Assembly (NCBI GenBank): GCA_020073385.1
Contig: JAIQFH010000003.1
Location: 186,001-250,000 of the forward strand
Source: Terriglobia bacterium
GTDB lineage: Bacteria > Acidobacteriota > Terriglobia > Terriglobales > Acidobacteriaceae
Length of the DNA: 64,000 nucleotides
Direction: 5' to 3'
Part shown: piece by piece, positions 33,855-42,892 of the stretch
Numbering within the stretch: the first letter of the stretch is position 1
Layout: each line of letters starts with the position of its first letter
Made by a program: the position numbers and the translations under genes
Notes under the pieces: generated by a model
What the model was told of the DNA's origin: nothing
Database searches by the model: none
What the model saw: the letters and a program-made list of their open reading frames with translations, nothing else

Positions 33855-35564
33855 ATGCAGGTCAAGCGCACGCCCAAAACTTATGATGTTTGCATCATTG
33901 GCTCCGGCGCCGCTGGCGGCACTGCCGCCAAAGTGCTTACCGAGGGCGGGCTCAGCGTCGCCTTGCTTGAGGCGGGGCCTCCGCTTGTTCCCGAGCGCGA
34001 CTACAAAGAACATGTCTGGCCCTACGATTTGCCGCACCGTGGTGTCGGCGTCGGCGGGCGAGCGCGGCATGATCTGGACAACGAGTTTCTCGCCCCCAAC
34101 GGTGCGTGGGAGATCGAGGGAGAGCCTTACGTCTCTGCTCCCGGATCGAAGTTCCGCTGGTTTCGATCGCGCATCGTTGGCGGGCGCACCAATCACTGGG
34201 GACGCATCGCGCTGCGTATGGCGCCGGTGGATTTCAAAGTCCGCTCGCGCGATGGCATGGGCGACGATTGGCCCATCAGTTATGAAGATGTCGCGCCGTA
34301 TTACGACAAAGTGGAGTCGCACATCGGAGTGTTTGGGACGAAGGAGAATATTCCGAGCGCGCCCGACGGCATATTTTTGCCACCGCCGAAGCCGCGCTGT
34401 ACCGAGACCATCATCAAGAAGGCGTGCGACAAACTGAGCATCTTGTGCATTCCTTCACGGTTGGCGATCTTGACGAAGCCGCACAACGGACGCCCCGCCT
34501 GTCACTACTGCGCGCAGTGTGGACGCGGATGCATCACGGCTTCCAACTTCAGTTCGAGCCAGGTGATGATTCCTCCGGCCGAGAAGACGGGACGCCTGAC
34601 GATGATCACTGGCGCCATGGCCCGTGAGCTGGTCGTGGGGAAAGACGGGAAGGTTGCGGCGGTTTCTTACATTGACAAAGCGACGAAGGAAGAAAGGCGG
34701 CTGCATGCACGCGCTTTCATTGTTGCGGCCAGTGCCTGCGAGTCAGCGCGACTCTTGCTCAATTCACGGTCTACGGTCTTCCCCGACGGGCTGGCAAATT
34801 CCTCCGGCGTGGTCGGCCGCAACCTCATGGACACAGTCGGCAGCGACGCGGGAGGATATTTCCCTCAACTCGAACGCGTGCCCGCCCACAATCACGACGG
34901 TGTAGGCGGAATGCATATGTATCTGCCGTGGTGGAAATTCGACCGCAAGAATGAATTTCTGCGCGGCTATCACACGGAATTCGGCGGGGGCCGAGGCATG
35001 CCGGGCGTCGGCGATTACGACGATCTTTGCGATGAGTTCGAGGGCTATGGAGTTTCTCTGAAGCGAGAGTGCAAGAGGAAGTACGGCACTTACATCGGAT
35101 TCGCCGGACGTGGCGAGATGATTCCCAACGAGAATTGCTACTGCGAGATCGATCCTTCGGCCGTTGACCAATGGGGCATCCCCGTGCTCCGCTTTCACTG
35201 GAAATGGAGCGACAACGAAATCAAGATGGCGAAAGATATGCAGGAAAGTTACCGCGCCATCGTCGAGGCAGCCGGCGGGGTTTTCATTCCTTCGACGCAG
35301 CAGGATGCGGATCATCCCTACGGCATCGCCGATGGCGGCGTCATCATCCACGAAGTCGGAACGGCGCGCATGGGAGAGCACTCGGCAACTTCCGCTTTGA
35401 ATCAATACTGCCAGGCGCATGATGTGAAGAATCTTTTCGTCACCGACGGGGCATGTTTCGTTACCAATGCCGACAAGAATCCGACGCTCACGATCATGGC
35501 GCTTACTTGGCGCGCCTGCGACTACTTGTTGGACCAGGCGAAGAAAGGGAATCTCGGAGCGTAA
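33855..35564 (+). CDS. GMC-family FAD-dependent oxidoreductase (gluconate/sugar dehydrogenase large-subunit type)
   Basis: The 569-residue flavoprotein has the dinucleotide fold CIIGSGAAGGTAAKVL...VALLEAG (residues ~9-38), FRSRIVGGRTNHWGR and the GMC C-terminal segment HEVGTARMG with the catalytic His region, followed by LFVTDGACFVTNADKNPTLTIMAL. A cysteine group (HYCAQCGRGC) near residue 220 is typical of the bacterial gluconate 2-dehydrogenase-like subgroup. No signal peptide is present; such subunits are exported with a Tat-bearing partner, here the next gene 2 bp downstream. Confidence 0.93.
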   Translation: MQVKRTPKTYDVCIIGSGAAGGTAAKVLTEGGLSVALLEAGPPLVPERDYKEHVWPYDLPHRGVGVGGRARHDLDNEFLAPNGAWEIEGEPYVSAPGSKFRWFRSRIVGGRTNHWGRIALRMAPVDFKVRSRDGMGDDWPISYEDVAPYYDKVESHIGVFGTKENIPSAPDGIFLPPPKPRCTETIIKKACDKLSILCIPSRLAILTKPHNGRPACHYCAQCGRGCITASNFSSSQVMIPPAEKTGRLTMITGAMARELVVGKDGKVAAVSYIDKATKEERRLHARAFIVAASACESARLLLNSRSTVFPDGLANSSGVVGRNLMDTVGSDAGGYFPQLERVPAHNHDGVGGMHMYLPWWKFDRKNEFLRGYHTEFGGGRGMPGVGDYDDLCDEFEGYGVSLKRECKRKYGTYIGFAGRGEMIPNENCYCEIDPSAVDQWGIPVLRFHWKWSDNEIKMAKDMQESYRAIVEAAGGVFIPSTQQDADHPYGIADGGVIIHEVGTARMGEHSATSALNQYCQAHDVKNLFVTDGACFVTNADKNPTLTIMALTWRACDYLLDQAKKGNLGA

Positions 35565-35566
35565 GC

Positions 35567-36154
35567 ATGGCAATCTCACGGCGCGACATACTCAGATCGC
35601 TCACAATGACGGCGATCAGCGGATCGGTCTTGCGCGTGATTCCGCTCGAGGCCGCTGAGTATGCGCACCGTATGGTGAAGGCCGAGAAGGCGGCTACGAG
35701 CACTCACTCGTACACCCCAAAATTCTTCTCCGCGCACGCGTATAAGACCCTTCAAAGCCTCTGCAATTCCATCATCCCGACAGATGAAGAAGCGAAAGGC
35801 GCAGTCGACGCCGGCGCACCGGAATTCATTGATCTTCTCACCAGCGAGAACAAGGACTACCAGATCGCGCTTGGCGGCGGCCTGATGTGGCTCGACAATA
35901 CCTGCATCGACCGATATGAGAAGCCCTACCTCGATTGCACCGCCGAGCGGCAGAAAGAGATTCTCGACCTGATCGCCTATCGAAAAAGCGCGAAGAACGA
36001 TCCCAGCCTGGGGCAGGGAATCGAGTTCTTCAGCTTCCTGCGCAAGCTTACCGCCGACGGATTTTTTACCAGCGAAATCGGCATCGATTACCTGGGTTAT
36101 ATCGGCAATACCTACGTTCTGGAGTTTCCTGGCTGTCCGCCGGTGCCCGAATAG
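35567..36154 (+). CDS. Gluconate 2-dehydrogenase subunit 3 family protein
   Basis: The 195-residue protein has an N-terminal Tat-like signal (MAISRRDILRSLTMTAISG) and the body typical of the small (gamma) subunit: FFSAHAYKTLQSLCNSIIPTDEEAKGAVDAGAPEFIDLL and the C-terminal EIGIDYLGYIGNTYVLEFPGCP. It starts two bases after the stop of the GMC gene with GGAG inside that gene's end, so the two are one operon. It probably carries the folded flavoprotein through the Tat channel. A cytochrome subunit is not found nearby. Confidence 0.92.
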   Translation: MAISRRDILRSLTMTAISGSVLRVIPLEAAEYAHRMVKAEKAATSTHSYTPKFFSAHAYKTLQSLCNSIIPTDEEAKGAVDAGAPEFIDLLTSENKDYQIALGGGLMWLDNTCIDRYEKPYLDCTAERQKEILDLIAYRKSAKNDPSLGQGIEFFSFLRKLTADGFFTSEIGIDYLGYIGNTYVLEFPGCPPVPE

Positions 36155-36253
36155 CGTCTTGCAGAGCCTTTCGACGAGGATTCAATCCCAGAACAGGGGA
36201 ACATGTACTTGTGTCACGCTGCGCACTCAAGCATTTCCATGGCACCTTGAGGT

Positions 36254-36583
36254 GTGGGGAAATCACACAAAGGCGACCTCATCGATTGGGATTCGGGCCG
36301 CGAAGGCTACGTTAATTCCCAGAACCGATTCATTCCGGTAGTTTCGATTCCCAAGCCTGCCAAGAAGGCCAAGAGCCAAGGTGGTCTGAGTATTCGCGCG
36401 GAAGAGCGACTGGGCAGCCTGATTGCCGCCGGTGGTATCGTCTGGGCGGTATACGTCGCAACCGTCGATTACGCCAATCTCTGGCGCATGCAAATCATGC
36501 CCCCTGGCCCGGTCGAGGTCTGCGCTCTGGGGATTTTGGCTTGGCTTCACGCCAAATGGCGACGGTCTACGAAAGTCGATTGA
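36254..36583 (+). CDS. Hypothetical small membrane protein
   Basis: The 109-residue protein begins at a GTG directly after an in-frame stop, with GAGG nearby. The first ~50 residues are polar (DWDSGREGYVNSQNRFIPVVSIPKP). Then come two hydrophobic stretches (LIAAGGIVWAVYVATVDY and VEVCALGILAWLHAKW). I do not recognise the family. It lies between the GMC operon and a convergent peptidase gene. Confidence 0.5.
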   Translation: MGKSHKGDLIDWDSGREGYVNSQNRFIPVVSIPKPAKKAKSQGGLSIRAEERLGSLIAAGGIVWAVYVATVDYANLWRMQIMPPGPVEVCALGILAWLHAKWRRSTKVD

Positions 36584-36632
36584 ATAGAGAAATATTCTCA
36601 GGACGATCCCGGGCCAAAACCAAAGAGCTTCA

Positions 36633-36708
36633 ACCACAAAGGACACGAAGGTCCACGAAGGAAAAACTGGACCAGACTACCTTCGTGTACCTTTGTGTCC
36701 TTTGTGGT
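36633..36708. repeat. Large inverted repeat of the CACAAAGGACAC type
   Basis: The left arm (ACCACAAAGGACACGAAGG..., 36633-36661) is nearly the reverse complement of the right arm (...CCTTTGTGTCCTTTGTGGT, 36680-36708). It forms a ~29-bp stem nine bases before the convergent peptidase stop codon. It is a variant of the CCTCTGTG family and may act as a bidirectional terminator. Confidence 0.7.
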
Positions 36709-36716
36709 CACAGAAG

Positions 36717-38003
36717 TTACCGCACAGCGAAGGGATCTTCCAGCGACGGAGTCTGCGGCGTGAATAACTCCGCGCCGTTTGCGGTGATGTGCATGTCGTC
36801 TTCGAGACGGATGCCAAACTCGCCCCGAATGTAGATGCCCGGCTCATTGCTGGTCGTGATATTCGCCTGCAACTTCGCTGGATTGCCGCGGACGAGATAA
36901 GGCCATTCGTGGCCATCCATCCCAAGCCCATGTCCGAGACGATGAGTGAAGTATTTGTAGTCGGGGCCGTAGCCGGCGTCGGTCACAACCTTCCGCGCCG
37001 CCGCATCGACTGAGCCGCATTCTGCTCCTGGCTTGGCCGCTGCCAGCGCCGCCGATTGGGCCCGGTGGACAATGTCAAACACGGTCTTCATTTTGTCGGA
37101 GGCTTTTCCTAATACAAATGTTCGTGTGATATCGGACTGGTATCCCTCGACCGTGCACCCGCCGTCCATGAGAACGATCGTGCCTTCATGCACAACTTGT
37201 GGCGTCACCGAGCCGTGCGGGAAGGCGGAGAACTCGCCCACCTGCACATCCGTTCCGCCGTTGAAGCCGAGTTGTGCGTGGGCCTTCTGCACCAGGTCTT
37301 CCAGTTCGGGCTGCGTCATACCGTCTTTGACCGCACGATAGGCTGCTTCGTAGGCGGCGAGGGTGACCTGCGAGGCGAGCCGCATCAATGCGATCTCATG
37401 CGGACTCTTGATCATGCGGCAGCCGGCCGTCACCGGGGTAGCGCTCGCGATCGCCGCCTGCGACGCCGCCTTCGCGATGCCATCCGCAAAGACAAACCGA
37501 ACCGTCTCCTCGAGGCCGATCTTTCCGGTGGCGATGCCGCGATCCTGCAGTCCCTGAGCAAGCCGCTGGTAGGGGCTCTCGTCTTCCTGCCAGACACGTA
37601 CGTCGGGATGCTCGCCTTCGGGCCCATTCCTGATCTGTTCCCGCGCGCGCCCTTCTTCGAAGGCCGGGCACACATAAAATGCATTCCCCTTCGCGGGCAG
37701 GACAAGCGTGAACATGCGTTCGCCGCCCCACCAGCGGATGCCGCTGAAGTACTGCAATGACGTCCCGGTCATGAGCACCATGGCGTCGAGCGAATTTTCT
37801 GTCATCAGCTTGCGCGCGCGTTCCTGGCGCTGCTGCCGTTCCTCGCGCGTGATGGGAGTCGCTTCGTCCTTTCGCGACTTGAGCGAGGCGATCGACGGAG
37901 GCAAGGGAGCATCTTGCGACTCGGCGCGCAACCGCGGCGGCGCGAGGGCCGCAACACCTGCTGATGTCGCGCTTAATTCGAGGAACTTTCGCCGCGAGAT
38001 CAT
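36717..38003 (-). CDS. Tat-exported M24 metallopeptidase (Xaa-Pro aminopeptidase-like)
   Basis: This is a 428-residue protein with a twin-arginine-like leader (MISRRKFLELSATSAGVAAL). The N-terminal creatinase-type domain includes MVLMTGTSLQYFSGIRWWGGERMF. The catalytic domain shows all five metal ligands in context: LMDGGCTVEGYQSDITRTF (two Asp), HRLGHGLGMDGHE (His), NEPGIY (Glu) and RLEDDMHI (Glu). It would remove N-terminal residues next to proline from peptides in the periplasm. The ATG at 38003 follows TTGGAGG. Confidence 0.93.
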   Translation of the reverse strand: MISRRKFLELSATSAGVAALAPPRLRAESQDAPLPPSIASLKSRKDEATPITREERQQRQERARKLMTENSLDAMVLMTGTSLQYFSGIRWWGGERMFTLVLPAKGNAFYVCPAFEEGRAREQIRNGPEGEHPDVRVWQEDESPYQRLAQGLQDRGIATGKIGLEETVRFVFADGIAKAASQAAIASATPVTAGCRMIKSPHEIALMRLASQVTLAAYEAAYRAVKDGMTQPELEDLVQKAHAQLGFNGGTDVQVGEFSAFPHGSVTPQVVHEGTIVLMDGGCTVEGYQSDITRTFVLGKASDKMKTVFDIVHRAQSAALAAAKPGAECGSVDAAARKVVTDAGYGPDYKYFTHRLGHGLGMDGHEWPYLVRGNPAKLQANITTSNEPGIYIRGEFGIRLEDDMHITANGAELFTPQTPSLEDPFAVR

Positions 38004-38159
38004 GAAGCCTCCAAGGTTAAGAGATTGCGATCCGTCATTATAGGGGAGAGCGGACAGTGCCAAAAAAGCAGGCAGGGGAGAGCACAACTTTTCCACCGAG
38101 TCCGCCAGACCCACTCAGCGCCAGACTACTCAGTGAGGCGCAGATTTCAGCCGCGGGAT

Positions 38160-38354
38160 ATGCTTTTCTCAACAATGGAAGCCGGTTTCCAGTGCGCTTC
38201 GTGCGGAGAGTGGAATGTCACTTCGGTTGACGAATCAGCAGGGAGTCGGCAGTCTTACGTCGAAGACTGCCAGGTCTGCTGCAAGCCCAATGTGCTCCGC
38301 ATTGAGTATGACAATTCGTCGCAGGAATTCTTCATTACCGCCGAACTGGAGTGA
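38160..38354 (+). CDS. CPXCG-motif cysteine-rich protein
   Basis: The protein is about 64 residues: an N-terminal AGFQCASCGEWN pair, EDCQVCCKPN, and an acidic tail (IEYDNSSQEFFITAELE). This matches the small CPXCG-motif family, where two CxxC groups bind zinc; function unknown. Starts at 38160 and 38175 are both possible, neither with a strong ribosome-binding site. Confidence 0.75.
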   Translation: MLFSTMEAGFQCASCGEWNVTSVDESAGSRQSYVEDCQVCCKPNVLRIEYDNSSQEFFITAELE

Positions 38355-38470
38355 GCGCGTCGGGCGCAACGCAACTCTCAAAACACTCGTCGTGCAACGC
38401 AGACCGCGCTATAGTCTGCTGTTCGGAGCAACTCCGCAGTAGATGCGCTCAATAGAGAGGACTATTCCTT

Positions 38471-38833
38471 ATGACGACAGGCTACACTGCCGGTAGATCG
38501 GTCAGTCACAACATGGTGACCACGCAGTTCGAACTCGATGGATTTCACGTGACCCGCACCCTGGGTGTCGTGCGCGGCATCGTGGTGCGCTCGCGTTCGA
38601 TCTTCGGCACCATCGGCGCTGGGCTGCAAACGCTGGTCGGAGGCAACATCACGTTGCTGACCAATTTATGTGAGAAGACCCGGCAGGAAGCATTCGACCT
38701 CATGCTGCAGCACGCCGCCGAATTAGGCGCGAACGCGGTTGTGGGCGCGCGCTACGATGCCACCGAGATCATGCAGGGCGTCACTGAGGTGCTGGCGTAC
38801 GGCACCGCGGTGTTCGTCGAACCGACAAAGTAG
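38471..38833 (+). CDS. YbjQ/UPF0145 family protein
   Basis: The 120-residue protein shows the YbjQ (DUF74) pattern: [30 protein letters not shown], then a helix [31 protein letters not shown], closing [11 protein letters not shown]. It forms pentamers in solved structures and has been called a heavy-metal-binding domain, without proven function. Its neighbours are the CPXCG protein upstream and a convergent diguanylate cyclase. Confidence 0.92.
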   Translation: MTTGYTAGRSVSHNMVTTQFELDGFHVTRTLGVVRGIVVRSRSIFGTIGAGLQTLVGGNITLLTNLCEKTRQEAFDLMLQHAAELGANAVVGARYDATEIMQGVTEVLAYGTAVFVEPTK

Positions 38834-38844
38834 AAATGCGCAAT

Positions 38845-40365
38845 CTAGCTGGGGTAAGGAAGGGTTTCATCCGCGGGAGTGACAAATGTCTCGGCGGGAG
38901 GCGACTCTTCCGAGGCTTGTTCCACGCGATTGCGGCCGTGGGCCTTGGCGCGATACAGGGCATCGTCAGCCCGACGTAGCAGAACCGAGCAACCACAATC
39001 CCCAGGATTCGACGCCGAGACCACGCCGAGACTCAGCCGGACTTGAATCGCCCCGAAGGCGGTGGGAACTTCCAATTCGGCGATCGAGCGCCGCAGCCTT
39101 TCCGCGCTGGCGAGAGTTGCGTCCCGATCACAGTTGGGGGTAATGATCAGAAACTCCTCTCCTCCGTAACGGCCTACAGAGTCGTAACTTCTCACGGTGT
39201 CTTTCAACTGGCAGGCCACTTGTTGCAGGACGAGATCTCCAGTGGGATGGCCATAGTTGTCATTGATTCTCTTGAAGAAGTCAATGTCTGCCATGATCAC
39301 GCCAAAGGGCTGACCACCTCGTTTGAAGCGCTGGGCTTCTTTTTCCAGAACGTCGAAAATGGCGCCCCGGTTCGGCAAACCAGTCAGGGCGTCGTGAGCG
39401 GCCTCGAATTGCATGGTCTCTCGGGCTTGTGCCAAGCGGTGCTGAATTACCAGAACGCGAATGCAAAGGGCAGCGAAGCTAGGGACGAGAATGGCCGAAG
39501 CGAGCATCTTGTGGGTATGAGCCACCTGGACCAGTAGCAGCATGCTGAAGAAGGGGTAGAGGAGAGGGAAAAACTGGTTGATCACAAAACTGTGGGCGGG
39601 TCTAGGAGGCGAGGCCGGAAACTCCTCCTGGTGCCAGGTCGCCGCAATCAAGACTGGGATCACGAGTAGCGCCGTCCAAACCAGATCAAACCAGGTTCCC
39701 GACTGCAGATTGTTGGGAGCGAAGTCGGCATAGGAATCGGCAACAGCGGAGCCAACCAGAAAGGCCGCCATGCGCCCGAAAAAGGCGCGCACCACGCCGG
39801 AATCCGCCAGCGCCCCCCGCAAGATGAAAGCCGCGATCAGGGTGAGGTTAAAGGCCAGGCTGCGTGTCCAGCCGAAGGGACCGAGAAGGGACATGGTAGT
39901 GAGTCTGCCGGGTCCGTGCGAGAAATAGAGATAGACGCTGACCAGGAATACGCATACTTGCAGGAAGTCAAGCCAGTGCAGGCGATCGAAGTGATTGGAC
40001 TCGTGATCAGGATCCAGAAAAATCAACATGCCGAGCGGCACTTGGGCGCCGAAGAAAAGCAGATCGTCGACGAAATCGATGGAATGGTTCGAAGTGATAT
40101 CGATGAAGGTGCCCAGGCATTGCGCAGCCATCCAAGTCAGAAACGACACTACTAGCCATCGCCAGAAATAGCGGGCGACACTGCCCGAACGCCGGAATGC
40201 CTGCACACAAGTGAGGACACACAGCAGCCCAAGCAGGAGTTGAACGAAATCGGAGAGTACAGCGCCTAACGGCTGGTTGCCGAAAGTGCCGAGGATCGCG
40301 ACATGAGTCAACAACAGCAAGCCAGCCGCGATTATGGTGGTGCGGGTCGAAGACATGGTCACCAT
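38845..40365 (-). CDS. Membrane-anchored diguanylate cyclase (GGDEF)
   Basis: The N-terminal ~330 residues hold about nine to ten membrane helices of unknown sensory type. They are followed by a GGDEF domain with DALTGLPNRGAIFD, MADIDFFKRINDNYGHPTGD (metal site) and the active loop RYGGEEF. An RxxD inhibitory site (RSYD) lies five residues before GGEEF, so product feedback is expected. It makes c-di-GMP. Start chosen near 40365; 40356 and 40470 are alternatives without good ribosome-binding sites. Confidence 0.9.
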   Translation of the reverse strand: MVTMSSTRTTIIAAGLLLLTHVAILGTFGNQPLGAVLSDFVQLLLGLLCVLTCVQAFRRSGSVARYFWRWLVVSFLTWMAAQCLGTFIDITSNHSIDFVDDLLFFGAQVPLGMLIFLDPDHESNHFDRLHWLDFLQVCVFLVSVYLYFSHGPGRLTTMSLLGPFGWTRSLAFNLTLIAAFILRGALADSGVVRAFFGRMAAFLVGSAVADSYADFAPNNLQSGTWFDLVWTALLVIPVLIAATWHQEEFPASPPRPAHSFVINQFFPLLYPFFSMLLLVQVAHTHKMLASAILVPSFAALCIRVLVIQHRLAQARETMQFEAAHDALTGLPNRGAIFDVLEKEAQRFKRGGQPFGVIMADIDFFKRINDNYGHPTGDLVLQQVACQLKDTVRSYDSVGRYGGEEFLIITPNCDRDATLASAERLRRSIAELEVPTAFGAIQVRLSLGVVSASNPGDCGCSVLLRRADDALYRAKAHGRNRVEQASEESPPAETFVTPADETLPYPS

Positions 40366-40920
40366 ACTTGCGTGCGGCTTGCATCCGGTGAGTTGCTGAG
40401 TATCGCCATCGCCTTTCCATGCACCTGTCCAAGGTTTAGTCGCAAAACTGACATCGGCGTGCCGGTCCAACCGCAGGAACCCTAGCCCTAGGTCCCCATA
40501 GGAATATCGGCAGTCTAGGTGAAATTCTTTAGCTGAATCCCCCCTGATAGCATCCCTGACTTGGCGCGCGGTTGACCACTCTTCGGGAGCGTTTTATCAG
40601 GCAACTGGGAGATTCTCGACGCCTAAAGGCGGATGCCATCCCAATTTTTCGTGCCAGTCTGAAGAAATGGATAAAGCACGGGACAGGGAAACGGATCCAA
40701 CTGCGAATTTAGTGGAACGTCGTCCACCCGGCGGATATGTGCAAATCTCCTGAAGAAAATCCGCGCCAGTCGCGGGAAGCAAGAGAAATCTCAGCGAACG
40801 AATAGCGAAAGAACCAAGTGGATAAACCCAACAGCTTGTGGTCGCTCGATTGGTTAACCACAAGGCTTCGTATTTTCCGGATTCAGTCCTGAAGTGGAAC
40901 TCCCACCATCAAGTTCCTGC
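40366..40920. other. Intergenic region between the diguanylate cyclase and the mraZ promoter
   Basis: This 555-bp divergent gap contains one unsupported open frame (40597-40863, minus; no recognisable protein features, no ribosome-binding site). I see no RNA gene. Confidence 0.45.
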
Positions 40921-40948
40921 TTGACAATAAACGACTTAGAGATAAGAT
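40921..40948 (+). promoter_or_regulatory. Sigma-70 promoter of the mraZ operon
   Basis: TTGACA (40921-40926), a 16-bp spacer and TAAGAT (40943-40948). Transcription would begin near 40955, giving a ~280-nt leader before mraZ. Confidence 0.65.
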
Positions 40949-40972
40949 GTGGTACAAAGTGGTAAGAAGTGG
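40949..40972 (+). promoter_or_regulatory. MraZ operator: three GTGG direct repeats at 10-bp spacing
   Basis: GTGG occurs at 40949, 40959 and 40969, exactly one helical turn apart, directly over the predicted transcription start. MraZ is known to bind TGGG/GTGG direct repeats of this period in its own promoter and to repress the operon. Confidence 0.75.
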
Positions 40973-41125
40973 CTAGTGCGGTAGAGTCCGTGGGAGTTAG
41001 GAGCTGAAATCGAGGAGCCGGTGGAAATCCGACCCAGCAGCACGACAAACAGCCCGAATCGCCCAACTTTGCCCGTGTTTTGCGCCGCTTCTACCTCCTT
41101 CGTGGTTGCTGTGGTTGATAGGGAA

Positions 41126-41147
41126 GCGCGCCAAACGCGCGTTTTTG
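41126..41147 (+). terminator. Terminator-like hairpin in the mraZ leader
   Basis: Stem GCGCG / CGCGC around CCAAA is followed by GTTTTTG, ~170 nt past the predicted start and 90 nt before mraZ. A second stem TCGTCCG / CGGACGA follows at about 41148-41171. This may attenuate transcription, but no leader peptide or riboswitch is recognised. Confidence 0.35.
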
Positions 41148-41237
41148 TCGTCCGTAAAGAACGCGGACGATTCGCACGGCGCGCCCAGATCCTTCGGCGA
41201 CAAAAGGCATGTCGCCTCAGGATGACAGATAAAGATC

Positions 41238-41678
41238 ATGTTTCGCGGCAATCATCCAACCCGGGTCGACGAGAAAGGCCGTCTCAAGATTCCGGCCGAG
41301 TTCAAGCGGGTGATCGACGAGAAATACGGGCAGCAATTCTACATCACAAGTCTCGATGGGAGGGTTGCTCAAGTGTATCCCTTCGAGGAGTGGGAACGGA
41401 TCGAGCAGAAGCTGGCCGGGCTCTCCAATTTCAATCCCACGAAGAAGAAGTTTTTGGATCGGACGAATTACTACGGGCAGCAGGTCGAGATGGATGGGCA
41501 GGGCCGGTTGTTGCTGCCCCAGTTGTTGCGGGAATCAGGACAAATCAAGGGCGAGGTAGCGGTTCTGGGGAACTTGACGTTTCTCGTCGTCAGGAACCTC
41601 GAACTGTTCAAGAAAGAGATCGAAGAAGAAAAGTTTACGCCTGAGGATGAGAAGACGCTCGACACGCTGGGCATCTAG
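41238..41678 (+). CDS. mraZ: Transcriptional regulator MraZ
   Basis: This 146-residue protein has two SpoVT-AbrB-like repeats, with VDEKGRLKIPAEFK near the start and MDGQGRLLLPQLLRE in the second half. MraZ forms ring-shaped oligomers and represses the division and cell-wall cluster by binding direct repeats in its own promoter; three such repeats lie at 40949-40972. Its stop codon TAG overlaps the GTG start of rsmH by one base. Confidence 0.96.
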   Translation: MFRGNHPTRVDEKGRLKIPAEFKRVIDEKYGQQFYITSLDGRVAQVYPFEEWERIEQKLAGLSNFNPTKKKFLDRTNYYGQQVEMDGQGRLLLPQLLRESGQIKGEVAVLGNLTFLVVRNLELFKKEIEEEKFTPEDEKTLDTLGI

Positions 41679-42685
41679 TGAACCATCTATCGGACGGGGG
41701 ATCTACAGACACCCCTCAGGGGGTTGGGCATGGCGGTGGGAGGGAAGTGAGCCATGTTCCGGTTCTTTTAAAAGAAGCGATCGACTTTTTAGCCGTGCGG
41801 CGTGGCGGGACCTATATCGACGCCACGGTGGGCCTTGGCGGGCACAGTTACGAAATCGCAAAACGCCTCGGCGCACCGGGACATTTGATTGGGCTCGATA
41901 AGGATCCGGCAGCGCTCAGAATCGCAGGCGTCAGACTTCGGGCGTCAGGCGTCAGGCAACTGATCTCGGACGTCGGACTTCAGACCTCAGGCGGAACAGG
42001 GAATGAGGCGCTTGATTGGCCTACGGTGACGCTGCTCCAGGGTTCTTTTGCAGGTTTGGCTGAGGTCCGAGGTCTGAAGGCCGATGGCCTGCTTGCGGAT
42101 CTTGGGGTCAGCAGTCTGCAACTTGATGACGCCGAGCGCGGATTCAGTTTTCAGGCGGAGGGACCGCTCGATATGCGGATGGACCCGCATTCGGAGCGTA
42201 CCGCCGAACAAGTGGTAAACCACCTCGACGAGCGACAGCTTGCCGATGTGATTTACGAATTCGGAGAGGAAAGGAGGTCGCGGAGAATCGCCAGAGCCAT
42301 TTGCCGGTCGCGGCCGATACGATCTACCGCACATCTTGCGGACGTCATATCAGCCGCGGCCCGGCCAATGAATCAGGCTGAACGCAGAATTCATCCCGCG
42401 ACGCGAACTTTTCAGGCTCTTCGAATTTTCGTAAACCGCGAACTGGACGATCTGAAGGCGCTGCTAGCAGCGGCTCCGCAGATTCTGAAACCAGGTGGAC
42501 GAATCGTAGTGATTAGCTTTCACTCGCTGGAAGACCGCATCGTGAAGGATGCCTTCCGCGAGGGCGCGATGAAGGACATGTACTACCGCATTCTGACAAA
42601 AAAGCCGGTAACGGCATCGGAAGAAGAAAGCGATCGTAACCCGCGGGCCCGCAGCGCGAAATTGCGGGCGGCGGAAAGAGTTTGA
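41678..42685 (+). CDS. rsmH: 16S rRNA (cytosine1402-N4)-methyltransferase
   Basis: RsmH methylates C1402 in the ribosomal P site. The 335-residue protein shows HVPVLLKEAIDFL, the SAM-binding IDATVGLGGHSYEI, GLDKDP, ADGLLADLGVSSLQLDDAERGFSF and C-terminal VISFHSLEDRIVKDAF. It is longer than usual: residues ~84-104 (GVRLRASGVRQLISDVGLQTS) are encoded by nine 7-bp repeats (41927-41989), i.e. 63 bp or 21 codons in frame, placed between motif II and the ADGLLADLG region. GTG start overlapping mraZ suggests coupling. Confidence 0.95.
   Translation: MNHLSDGGSTDTPQGVGHGGGREVSHVPVLLKEAIDFLAVRRGGTYIDATVGLGGHSYEIAKRLGAPGHLIGLDKDPAALRIAGVRLRASGVRQLISDVGLQTSGGTGNEALDWPTVTLLQGSFAGLAEVRGLKADGLLADLGVSSLQLDDAERGFSFQAEGPLDMRMDPHSERTAEQVVNHLDERQLADVIYEFGEERRSRRIARAICRSRPIRSTAHLADVISAAARPMNQAERRIHPATRTFQALRIFVNRELDDLKALLAAAPQILKPGGRIVVISFHSLEDRIVKDAFREGAMKDMYYRILTKKPVTASEEESDRNPRARSAKLRAAERV
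41927..41989 (+). repeat. Heptamer tract inside rsmH
   Basis: Nine units in 7-bp register: GGCGTCA, GACTTCG, GGCGTCA, GGCGTCA, GGCAACT, GATCTCG, GACGTCG, GACTTCA, GACCTCA. Consensus is roughly GRCNTCR. The total of 63 bp keeps the reading frame. Confidence 0.75.
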
Positions 42686-42694
42686 AGCGATGCC

Positions 42695-42771
42695 GGACTT
42701 CGGACCTCAGATCTCAGTCAATCTGACCGGGATCGGGTTCGCTGAAATCAGAGGTCCGAAGTCGGACGTCG
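42695..42771. repeat. Inverted heptamer repeat after rsmH
   Basis: GGACTTC, GGACCTC, AGATCTC (42695-42715) pairs with the inverted GAGGTCC, GAAGTCG (about 42751-42764) at 13 of 14 positions. It uses the same units as the tract inside rsmH and can form a hairpin ten bases after the rsmH stop. Confidence 0.6.
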
Positions 42772-42892
42772 CTTCGAGAGTTTAGCTCCGGAAAACCTGC
42801 CGGAGTCCCGGCACGAGCTGTGATGGCAGTGCCGGGCCTTAGAGATCAGGTTCGAACCAATGCGGACGAAGATCCGCTGGGGCGGGAGTAGT

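Noticed and set aside
36252..36268. GTGTG-GGGAAAT-CACAC as another CRP-type site
   Set aside because: The half-sites are one base off the N6 spacing shared by the others, and it overlaps the start codon of the 36254 gene.
40597..40863. 88-residue open frame upstream of the mraZ promoter
   Set aside because: No ribosome-binding site, no family resemblance and an isolated position in a regulatory gap.
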